Below are positions 1 to 5,862 of a DNA stretch of 7,167 nt, one piece after another (within the stretch, counting starts at the first letter, position 1; each line of letters opens with the position of its first letter). This DNA comes from Thermoproteota archaeon (lineage in GTDB: Archaea; Thermoproteota; Bathyarchaeia; Bathyarchaeales; Bathycorpusculaceae), in the NCBI GenBank assembly GCA_012511995.1, contig JAAZFA010000171.1:1-7167 (forward strand). The letters are read 5' to 3'. Position numbers and translations under genes: made by a program. The notes under the pieces were generated by a model, which saw nothing but the letters and a program-made list of their open reading frames with translations, ran no database searches and was not told the DNA's origin.

Positions 1-183
1 ACCCATATTGTAGTAAATGGTGAAGAAGACTTACTCACATTAATAGCAGTGTTATATGCTCCTCAAAACAGTTTTATCATTTATGGACAGCCGGACATAG
101 GTATTGTAGTTGTTAAAGCAACAGAAATGAAGAAAGCTGAAGTAAAACAGTTTCTAAATGAGATGAAGCTTTCGAAAAGCTAA
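1..183 (+). CDS. GTP-dependent dephospho-CoA kinase (DUF359 family), C-terminal part
   Basis: Frame 1 is open from the window edge to TAA at 181-183, giving the last 60 residues of a protein whose start lies outside. The fragment contains NGEEDLLTLIAVLYAPQ, then IIYGQPDIGIVVV, then a charged helix ending in MKLSKS. This GEEDLL / AP / YGQP / GIV pattern is that of the C-terminal half of the archaeal DUF359 family, the GTP-dependent dephospho-CoA kinase that performs the last step of coenzyme A synthesis in the cytoplasm. The nucleotide-binding residues nearer the N-terminus cannot be checked. In many archaea this gene lies next to rps24e and rps27ae (known context), and the same order is seen here with a 43-base gap. 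Cotranscription with the next two genes is inferred. Confidence 0.85.
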   Translation, partial: THIVVNGEEDLLTLIAVLYAPQNSFIIYGQPDIGIVVVKATEMKKAEVKQFLNEMKLSKS

Positions 184-226
184 ATAAGAAGAATACTGTA
201 TGAACTTACGCCTTAAGTGAACATTA

Positions 227-535
227 ATGCAAGTCAAAATTGAATCAACCAAGGAGAATCCTCTTCTGAAACGAACAGAAGTAGGTTTCACTATAGTTCA
301 AGGACCAAAAGAGAAAACTCCTCAGAGGTTGGAAGTCAAGAAAGCCGTTGCCGTAGAGATGAAGACAGGTGACGATGCCGTTTACATTAAACACATGCGC
401 ACCAAAACTGGAACCAACATAACTCATGGAGTTGCTAACGTTTATAACTCTGTAGCGCAGGCTAAACTTGTTGAACCTGAATATATCCAGAAGCGTAACA
501 ACCCACAGAAATCTAATAAAGAGGCACCCGCATAA
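227..535 (+). CDS. rps24e: Small ribosomal subunit protein eS24
   Basis: This 102-residue protein matches the archaeal eS24 family in length and layout: an N-terminal strand region (MQVKIESTKENPLLKRTEV), a central part with VKKAVAVEMKT, and IKHMRTKTGTNITHGVANVY, where eS24 typically has a basic segment followed by G.A.VY. The C-terminal tail is polar and probably disordered. eS24 is an archaeal/eukaryotic-specific component of the 30S subunit and binds 16S rRNA. The ATG at 227 is the natural start; no strong Shine-Dalgarno precedes it. The gene follows the dephospho-CoA kinase by 43 bases and shares one base with the rps27ae start (TAATG, 533-537), which suggests translational coupling. Confidence 0.95.
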   Translation: MQVKIESTKENPLLKRTEVGFTIVQGPKEKTPQRLEVKKAVAVEMKTGDDAVYIKHMRTKTGTNITHGVANVYNSVAQAKLVEPEYIQKRNNPQKSNKEAPA

Positions 536-759
536 TGGCACCAAAAAAAGATGGCGCGGCAACAGGAAAAACAGAAACAACAGGCGCATCAGCGAAGAAA
601 GCAGAAAAAGGCATTAAAGCAATGTATAAAATTGAAGGAGACAAAGTCTCAAGGGCACGCCCAACTTGCGAGCGGTGTGGTCCCGGATACTTTATGGCAG
701 ACCACCATAGCAGGTATACTTGTGGTCACTGCGGCTTCACTCGATATAAGCAAAAATAA
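535..759 (+). CDS. rps27ae: Small ribosomal subunit protein S27ae (eS31), zinc ribbon
   Basis: The 74-residue product ends in a C4 zinc ribbon with C45 and C48 (CERCG) and C63 and C66 (CGHCG) as metal ligands, the hallmark of archaeal S27ae. It lacks the ubiquitin domain of the eukaryotic counterpart, as expected for archaea. It sits on the 30S subunit. The ATG at 535 overlaps the rps24e stop in TAATG; GAGG at 521-524 could act as a Shine-Dalgarno. The first 30 or so residues are a Lys/Ala/Thr/Gly-rich low-complexity stretch, so the protein is longer than the typical 50-65 residues. An internal start at Met30 (MYKIEGDK) would give the standard core, but the coupled start is better placed. Confidence 0.95.
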   Translation: MAPKKDGAATGKTETTGASAKKAEKGIKAMYKIEGDKVSRARPTCERCGPGYFMADHHSRYTCGHCGFTRYKQK

Positions 760-763
760 ACAG

Positions 764-772
764 TTTTAAATT
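764..772 (+). promoter_or_regulatory. Candidate TATA box for the downstream small gene
   Basis: The A/T stretch TTTTAAATT lies about 35 bases before the ATG at 804. With the usual archaeal spacing of some 25 bases from the TATA centre to the start of transcription, the transcript would begin a few bases before the ATG. This fits the lack of any Shine-Dalgarno (the leader reads TTTTTTGACCTATA), so the gene may be read from a nearly leaderless message. There is no direct evidence of use, and the region is AT-rich, so chance matches are common. Confidence 0.3.
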
Positions 773-803
773 TACCAATCACAATATTCTTTTTTGACCT
801 ATA

Positions 804-1235
804 ATGCTTAGAGTAAACGTTGTTATATCTAGTATCTCTGCAGATCGTTTCTGGGACATCCGTAAACCAGTTCCGCCTATCCAAATAAGTACAAACATTA
901 ATGTAGTAGGTATGGAAAAAAAACAAGATGGATCCTTAGAGGTACCATATGTGCTCTCTATTGTTTATAATCCATCTATTGCACAAATGAGCCTTAAAGG
1001 CAATGCCTTTGTCTTGGGTGAAAGAGAAGAAATTGATAAAATTCTCAAGGACTATGAGCAAAAAAAACCACCAGTACAAATAATTATCCAATCAATTTCC
1101 AATGTTGTGTTTATAGAATCTGTACTTATATCACGAAGCCTAAATATTCCACCACCAATTCCACTTCCACAAATTCCAGAAACAGGCGCAAAACTGCCAA
1201 CATCAAAACTAGAAGGCAGAGATTACAGTCGCTAA
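804..1235 (+). CDS. Conserved archaeal hypothetical protein, possible SecB-like fold
   Basis: This 143-residue protein is not one I can name with certainty. It has no signal peptide, membrane segment or metal motif. The visible pattern is alternating beta strands (residues 1-45), then FVLSIVYNPSIAQ-type sequence (VLSIVYNPSIAQMSLKGNAF), an acidic/basic helix (GEREEIDKILKDYEQKK), a second helix beginning QIIIQSISNVVF, and a proline-rich end (NIPPPIPLPQIPETG). A long beta sheet with 'Y.P.iA.i.lkG', then 'gereEl.kil', then a last helix ending in PPPIPLP resembles archaeal SecB-like chaperone folds; this rests on pattern only. It starts 44 bases after rps27ae on the same strand, in a cluster where kae1 is often found in other archaea. 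The start lacks a Shine-Dalgarno, and a candidate TATA box suggests its own promoter. A chaperone role in protein export is speculative. Confidence 0.7.
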   Translation: MLRVNVVISSISADRFWDIRKPVPPIQISTNINVVGMEKKQDGSLEVPYVLSIVYNPSIAQMSLKGNAFVLGEREEIDKILKDYEQKKPPVQIIIQSISNVVFIESVLISRSLNIPPPIPLPQIPETGAKLPTSKLEGRDYSR

Positions 1236-1261
1236 AATCATTATTATACTTCTGATTTCCA

Positions 1262-1305
1262 AACTGACTTGCAATAATTTGCATCTATTTTATCAGTTAA
1301 AAAAA
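1262..1305 (-). terminator. Candidate terminator between convergent units
   Basis: On the minus strand a run of seven T (plus-strand A at 1299-1305) follows directly after the pseudogene stop codon at 1310-1308, the simple U-tract form of archaeal terminator. Next to it is a small inverted repeat: TGCAA (1270-1274) with TTGCA (1279-1283), nested inside AACTGA (1262-1267) and TCAGTT (1293-1298). This could stop transcription from either side. The stems are short and A/T-rich, so the hairpin may be chance. Confidence 0.3.
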
Positions 1306-1307
1306 TT

Positions 1308-2815
1308 TTATCTGACTTTATAGTTGCTAAAAAATCTTTTAATATATTTAGCCACTCTATCAATCAGTTTTAACTCAATTGGAAAACTAAAATTTCTATG
1401 TCTCCAACGATATCGAGCTGTCTTATTCATTGTTTTGTATAATAATCTAAAAAATAAATCGCATTGATTTATTTTTGCTGCTAGAAAGAAAGCTATACGG
1501 GTAACTGTTGAAATAGTGTGTAATTTTGTTGTTTGCGTTTTAGTATGTTATGGAGGGTTAAAATGGAAAACATGAAGCTTACTCCATTCTACCAGACTCT
1601 GGGGCATAATAAATTCTTCTGGTAAGTAACCATCACTAAACTAGGAAAAAGGAGTATAGACAAAGATTCCACAGTGTTGCGTTTTAGCGCTTACTTCAAC
1701 CATTTTATCCATTAGATCAAAAGTCATTCTAAAATCATCGTCAGTTTCGCCGGTTAATCCGCTCATCCATGAAACATAAGGTTCAATCGATGGGGCATAT
1801 CGCCTCAAGTTACCTAGACCGACGGAATCATCTCTTCTGCATTAACATCTTTCCAGATGAGTTGTTGAATACGTTCAGAACCTGATTCCCCCGCCAAAAT
1901 CTAACTCAACGCAACCGGATTGTGCCAACAATTCAAGAAAGGACTGATCATAGTGAGTCAAGTAATCGAAACGGCAATTAGCACACCATTGAATATCAAA
2001 TTTTCTATCTATAAGATCTTTACATATTTTTTCTATACGATACTCGTCAACAAACAGGTTGTCGTCTTAGAGTCGATAATTTGAATATGGGAATAATTGG
2101 TTGATGTGTTGGATTTCATCAAGGACTCTTTTTGCACTCTTACCCCGCCATCGGTTCTTGTTGAAGGTTGAATTATAACAGAAGCCACATTTATGTGGGC
2201 AGCCTCGACTATTTTGAATATGGAAACTTCCAGACTTAAAAGAGGGATACTTATCAATTTCAGCAGAGGGTAGGGTAAATATGGGTATCTCGTCAAGAAC
2301 TATCTTTCTACCGCCAGGATTGCTTTTAACGATGTCATTCACTTTGTAGGTAATGCCAAAAACCATTTTTTAACGATCGGTTTTCTAACAATACATTCGC
2401 CAAATCCTTGATAATTAATTCGGTTTCATCACGAACAACTATGTCAACAAAATCGTTGTATTCCGTTTGTTCTGGCAGTAATGTAGGATGTATGCCACCC
2501 CAAACTATTGGAATTGAAGTTTTTCTGTCTTACATATCGTGCAAAATCAAGGGCATACATTATTTGTCGCCCACTCATGCAGCTAATTCCGACAAAAACA
2601 GGTTCATTTACTCTGTAGTATCTGTAATCAGTAAGGCGCATATCTAAGATACGCACACTAAATCCTTCTTGTTGCAACGATTATGATAAATATAATAATG
2701 TAAGCGGTATCTGTGGGTTTGAAGCATTGTATTTTCCAGGGTAAACCAGCAACGCATCCCGGTCTCTGGAGTTTAATTGATTACAAACCGAGGGGCATGA
2801 CTGGGGAATTATCAA
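1308..2815 (-). pseudogene. Decayed B12-binding-domain radical SAM protein
   Basis: The minus strand can be read as one protein of about 500 codons after correcting lesions. In order: DALLVYPGKYNASNPQIPL and FVGISCMSGRQI (cobalamin-type N-terminal domain), IPIVWGGIHPTLLPEQTE, ITYKVND, then the radical SAM core with SRGCPHKCGFCYN (CxxxCxxC cysteines intact, about 2201-2178), DDNLFVDEYRIEKIC, IQWCANCRFDYL, CVELDFGG and ESGSERIQQLIWKD, YVSWMSGLTGETDDDF, LPEEFIMPQSLVEWS, and a basic C-terminal tail ending at TAA 1310-1308. Breaks: in-frame stops TAA 2683-2681, TAA 2069-2067, TAG 1643-1641 and TAA 1550-1548; frameshifts near 2515, 2366 (A6 run), 1890 (G5 run) and 1818. Intact relatives use a 4Fe-4S cluster and SAM, often with cobalamin, for methylations or other radical chemistry; this copy's substrate is unknown. 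The start is uncertain: TTG 2815-2813 is the furthest in-frame candidate I found. It converges on the plus-strand cluster. Confidence 0.88.
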
Positions 2816-3230
2816 AATTAGATAGTCTCACATGTAAATAAGTTGAAAATCACTATTAACCATTACTGAAAAACGCAAAGTTAACTATTTAGTATTAATC
2901 CAAGGGCTCATTTTTGCTTAGAATGATTGATCTTTACATAATCAAAAATAAGTATGTGCTATTATGTAAAAAATTAGAGACTTAAAGGTCCGTTGGAGAA
3001 TATTATACTAAATATGCGCTTAGCCGTTTATCGTCGAAAGCAAGCCATCTTATAACGCTTATTTAAAGTATAGAAGTGTGCATAATTAATTTTTTATTAG
3101 GTTGACCTGCTAACTTACCCCCCCAGGCAAGTCAGGATAGGGGTACCCGTAAACACCATTAATTTAGCACCTTCAAGGACACCATACCTTTGTTAATGAA
3201 TCAAACCCAGAACTTGCCTATACCCCTTTA
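2816..3230. other. Intergenic stretch, no gene recognised
   Basis: This 415-base stretch is AT-rich, and both strands are broken by frequent stops. I see no protein motif, tRNA or known RNA. The only structured part is 3116-3148: a C7 run (3118-3124), GGCAAG (3126-3131) and GGGGTACCC, which contains the perfect palindrome GGGTACCC (3141-3148). TACCCC at 3116-3121 can pair with GGGGTA at 3140-3145, and a second TACCCC lies at 3221-3226 with CTTGCC at 3213-3218. The left part may hold the lost promoter of the radical SAM pseudogene, but no convincing TATA box stands out. Confidence 0.6.
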
Positions 3231-3590
3231 GACTTTCATCACCAACAACAAACAATCATATAACCACAACATCAACACAAACCAAGCCACCCACAACCAC
3301 CACGCCTTCTAAAACAAACCCCTTGACCAAAACCAGCATCCACCCAAAACATTACCCTTGACATACCCACTAAACTGCCCAACCACATAACACTTAACCC
3401 CCAAAAACACATTTAAAACAAACTTACAAACCACCCCCCCTTACAAAGATTACCAACGATAACTCACACAACACCCCTATCTCTTATAGCCTGCAAATTT
3501 CACTCTAAACAACAAACCCCATCAGCTAAAACATAATCTGCTTCTAGACCATCGATAAACAGAGATAGAAAACTAATACACACAAAATAT
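3231..3590. other. G-depleted A/C-rich asymmetric block
   Basis: The plus strand is almost free of G. By hand count, 3241-3540 contains A 128, C 112, T 48 and G 12, a GC skew of about -0.8 at an ordinary GC content near 41%. It includes C runs (seven C near 3434-3440). It has no long reading frame on either strand and no regular repeat unit. It lies immediately downstream of the T-rich terminator of the minus-strand ribosomal operon, so RNA from that operon reading through would be G/U-rich and nearly free of C. Function unknown; see findings. Confidence 0.85.
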
Positions 3591-3599
3591 TTAATTCTT

Positions 3600-3615
3600 A
3601 AAAAAAAAGAAAAAA
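3600..3615 (-). terminator. T-rich terminator after rps19
   Basis: Read on the minus strand, T6-C-T9 begins four bases after the rps19 stop codon (plus strand: A at 3610-3615, G at 3609, A at 3600-3608). Archaeal RNA polymerase terminates on U-rich tracts without needing a hairpin, so this is a plausible end of the operon transcript and agrees with the absence of further ribosomal genes downstream. No strong hairpin precedes it, since it follows the coding sequence directly. Confidence 0.6.
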
Positions 3616-3618
3616 TGT

Positions 3619-4023
3619 TTACTTTAGCGGCACATACATTGAAGACCGCGAAGCGCCAATCCCTGGTGTACCATGTCTAACTGGCTTGTTAGTGATGGCA
3701 AATTCGCCAAGATAATGACCAATCATCTCAGGACGAATTTCCATTGTTACGAAATCTTTGCCATTATGCACACTAATTTTTGCACCCACCATCTCTGGGA
3801 GGATAATTAAATCGCGCACATGGGTCTTGATACCGACTTCTTTACCAGTATTTTTAGATTCTTTGACTTTGCGAAACTTTTCGAGCAGTATGCGTTGTTC
3901 AGTTGTAAGTCCACGTTGCAGGCTTCTACGTTGACGCGATGGAAGCAAGTTAATGAATTCATCCATAGACATAGCTGAGAGACTTTCAAGGCTGTGTCCA
4001 CGATAGCTAAATTCTTTGGGCAT
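3619..4023 (-). CDS. rps19: Small ribosomal subunit protein uS19
   Basis: From the ATG at 4023 this gives 134 residues beginning [15 protein letters not shown], the standard archaeal uS19 opening, followed by [14 protein letters not shown] and a central [14 protein letters not shown] segment. The C-terminal signature [17 protein letters not shown] and a tail ending in YVPLK are intact. uS19 sits in the head of the 30S subunit near the A site, with uS13. A GTG six bases upstream (4029-4027) would add two residues (M-Y); the ATG fits the family and lies ten bases from AGGAG. The gene follows rpl2 by 21 bases. It is the last gene of the operon here; rpl22 and rps3, which normally follow, are not in the window. 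Confidence 0.96.
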   Translation of the reverse strand: MPKEFSYRGHSLESLSAMSMDEFINLLPSRQRRSLQRGLTTEQRILLEKFRKVKESKNTGKEVGIKTHVRDLIILPEMVGAKISVHNGKDFVTMEIRPEMIGHYLGEFAITNKPVRHGTPGIGASRSSMYVPLK

Positions 4024-4033
4024 ATACACTATT

Positions 4034-4038
4034 CTCCT
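4034..4038 (-). promoter_or_regulatory. Shine-Dalgarno site of rps19 (decides start)
   Basis: AGGAG on the minus strand (plus-strand CTCCT). It is ten bases from the ATG at 4023 and only four from the GTG at 4029. The spacing and the family's MPKEF start both favour the ATG, although GTG use cannot be excluded. Confidence 0.6.
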
Positions 4039-4044
4039 ATTAAT

Positions 4045-4788
4045 TTAACCTCTGATTACACGTTTCTTTTTCTGTCCTGGACCACGAGCTGCAATGAGAC
4101 CAACTTTCTGGCCTGGAGGTGCACCATGGCTAGTCGTTGTAGTCCTACGTGCACTACGTTTGCTACTACCGTAGGGGTGGACAGCTGCAACCATTTTACG
4201 ACCACTTGTTCTTGGATATTTGTGACCTTTGGCTTTCATGAGGTGATATTTCTCACCAGCTTTAAGGAATGGTTTTTCAATACGCCCCGAGGCAGCGATA
4301 ACACCTACTGTTGCTAAGCAATAATCATTAACGTAGCGAGTTCTACCAGAAGGCAATCGAATTATAGTACCCTGAGGTGTGTGACCAACTACAGTTGCAT
4401 ATGCACCTGAGCTACGAGCCATCTTACCTCCGTCACCAGGACGAAGTTCAAGGTCACATACTAAAGTTCCTTCAGGCATCTTTCCAAGCGGTAATATATT
4501 ACCTATATCAGCAGGAGCTTTACCGCCATAAACAATTTCTTGCCCAGTATAGACCCCTTCAGGTGTTATACTGTACATAACTGTGCCATCTTCAAATTCA
4601 ATCAGTGAAAGTGGTGAACCACGACCCGGGTCATGAAGCAAATCAATGATTACACCAACAAGTTCTGCTTCAAATGATTCTTTTGGTGCTATAGCTGGGT
4701 ATTTAGCTGGCGCCACACGTTTGTGAGTTGAGGCACGGAAGTTCTGACCACCACGACCTCTTCTTTGTACACGAATACGTTTTCCCAT
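4045..4788 (-). CDS. rpl2: Large ribosomal subunit protein uL2
   Basis: The product is 247 residues, a normal archaeal uL2 length. The N-terminus MGKRIRVQRRGRGG is typical, as are the RNA-binding region with GVIIDLLHDPGRGSPL, the stretch ELRPGDGGKMARSSGAYA, and IIRLPSGRTRYV. The end, APPGQKVGLIAARGPGQKKK, is the conserved C-terminal block. uL2 lies at the subunit interface close to the peptidyl transferase centre. The usual DHPHGGG-type loop is here MVAAVHPYGSS (residues 199-209): the His-Pro is kept but the Asp and the glycine run are lost, followed by a Ser/Arg/Thr-rich stretch. The gene starts 19 bases after rpl23 with no clear Shine-Dalgarno. Confidence 0.96.
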   Translation of the reverse strand: MGKRIRVQRRGRGGQNFRASTHKRVAPAKYPAIAPKESFEAELVGVIIDLLHDPGRGSPLSLIEFEDGTVMYSITPEGVYTGQEIVYGGKAPADIGNILPLGKMPEGTLVCDLELRPGDGGKMARSSGAYATVVGHTPQGTIIRLPSGRTRYVNDYCLATVGVIAASGRIEKPFLKAGEKYHLMKAKGHKYPRTSGRKMVAAVHPYGSSKRSARRTTTTSHGAPPGQKVGLIAARGPGQKKKRVIRG

Positions 4789-4807
4789 AAGTCAAACCAT
4801 CTTTATG

Positions 4808-5068
4808 TTAAAGGATACCTAGTTTAATTGCTACATCAGAAGCACGATATTCTGGTTTTAGCTTCACGAATGCTTTCTTTAACCCTTGTGGAGTGATTAG
4901 TAAGTTTATTGTGTCAACTTTAACCTCATACATAGTTTCAACTGCACGTTTAATATTTGCTTTGTTAGCGCTCATATTGACCGCAAAGATTAATTTGTTG
5001 TCTTTTTCAACCATAACACTGGCAGATTCTGTCATCAAGGGATAAGAAATAATTTCATCTGGTTTCAT
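4808..5068 (-). CDS. rpl23: Large ribosomal subunit protein uL23
   Basis: An 86-residue protein of the compact archaeal uL23 form: MKPDEIISYPLMTESASV, then NKLIFAVNMSANKANIKRAVE, the loop and strand VKVDTINLLITPQGLKKAFV, and a hydrophobic end (VAIKLGIL). uL23 lies at the exit of the nascent-chain tunnel and is a docking site for SRP and other exit-site factors. The ATG overlaps the rpl4 stop by four bases (ATGA, 5068-5065), and a strong GGAGG (5082-5078) lies nine bases upstream. It is the clearest ribosome binding site in the window and probably allows reinitiation independent of the rpl4 stop. Confidence 0.96.
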   Translation of the reverse strand: MKPDEIISYPLMTESASVMVEKDNKLIFAVNMSANKANIKRAVETMYEVKVDTINLLITPQGLKKAFVKLKPEYRASDVAIKLGIL

Positions 5069-5850
5069 GCTTTACTTCCTCCGTAAAGGGTAGACAGTTG
5101 CTCAATCGCACCGTTAGTCCAAACTGTTAGCCTACCAGGGTGCGTACCAGGTGCAAGCATCTCTGTATTCAAATTTGCCACGGCAGTAACTTCAACACCT
5201 GGAATGTTACTAGCCGCGATTATAAGGTTTTTACCGTCAGCGACTACGACTAGTGGACCTACGGCTTGCTTCATTTTTCTGCCTCGACGCTTACCCTTTC
5301 CTGCACGGATATTACGGCTCTCGCGGACACGAACAAGTTCGGTATCGAAACCCAACTTAGAAAAAGCGTCTGCTACATCTTTAGCTTTTGTTAAGCCTTC
5401 GAGTGCGTTGTCAACAACTAAGGGTAAACCTGCAACTTCGTCAATTCTATGTCCACGACCGGAGACATACTCTCTTTTTGCAGTTGCTGCAATAGCTGAA
5501 GTTAATGCTAGTTTTGCTTCTTTTTTTGGAATTTCTTTAATGATAATTTTTTCGGCACGTGGAGGGTGTGTTTGGCGTCCTTTAACAGTAAATGGAGCCA
5601 ATGCTGCTCGTCCAGCACCTTTTATACGTGGAACTCTTGAGATTCCACTACCAGTTCCACGGGATTCTGCCGTAGTTTTTTTGCCAGCCATTGGATCTCT
5701 GCCTTGCGGCTGGAGTCTATTAGATTGTATTGCTAAGACTGCACGTTTAATTACGTCTGGTCTTATAGGTGTTTGGAAGACAGCAGGAAGCTCAATTTTT
5801 CCAGTTGCTTTACCTTGTAAGTCAAAGATTTCTGCAGTTTTCTGTGTCAT
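5065..5850 (-). CDS. rpl4: Large ribosomal subunit protein uL4
   Basis: The product is 261 residues, normal for archaeal uL4, which is longer than the bacterial form. Seen in order: IFDLQGKATGKIELPAVF at the N-terminus; the conserved basic loop with PQGRDPMAGKKTTAESRGTG, then SRVPRIKGAGRA and VKGRQTHPPR, which reaches into the exit tunnel; and the globular part with VVVADGKNLIIAASNIPGVEV. The ATG at 5850 lies twelve bases after the rpl3 stop. No strong Shine-Dalgarno is visible (AGGTTG near the end of rpl3 is the nearest match). The end overlaps rpl23 in ATGA. Confidence 0.96.
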   Translation of the reverse strand: MTQKTAEIFDLQGKATGKIELPAVFQTPIRPDVIKRAVLAIQSNRLQPQGRDPMAGKKTTAESRGTGSGISRVPRIKGAGRAALAPFTVKGRQTHPPRAEKIIIKEIPKKEAKLALTSAIAATAKREYVSGRGHRIDEVAGLPLVVDNALEGLTKAKDVADAFSKLGFDTELVRVRESRNIRAGKGKRRGRKMKQAVGPLVVVADGKNLIIAASNIPGVEVTAVANLNTEMLAPGTHPGRLTVWTNGAIEQLSTLYGGSKA

Positions 5851-5862
5851 ATGCTATTCAAC

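Noticed and set aside
1533..1687. Exact 11-base word TTGCGTTTTAG at 1533-1543 and 1677-1687, with its reverse complement at 6933-6943
   Set aside because: Two copies lie in coding sequence of the pseudogene and both encode Lys-Thr-Gln; three dispersed copies without common context are most likely coincidence.
2408..2647. Plus-strand open frame of 79 codons
   Set aside because: It lies antisense to the radical SAM pseudogene, whose minus-strand reading shows clear conserved motifs.
3256..3339. Minus-strand open frame of 27 codons starting ATG (MLVLVKGFVLEGVVVVGG)
   Set aside because: The Val/Gly/Leu content follows directly from the G/T-rich composition of this strand; there is no ribosome binding site or recognisable motif, and stops surround it.
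3231..3590. CRISPR array or tandem repeat in the A/C-rich block
   Set aside because: Words such as CAACA and AACCAC recur, but there is no fixed repeat unit or spacing; the similarity comes from the biased composition.
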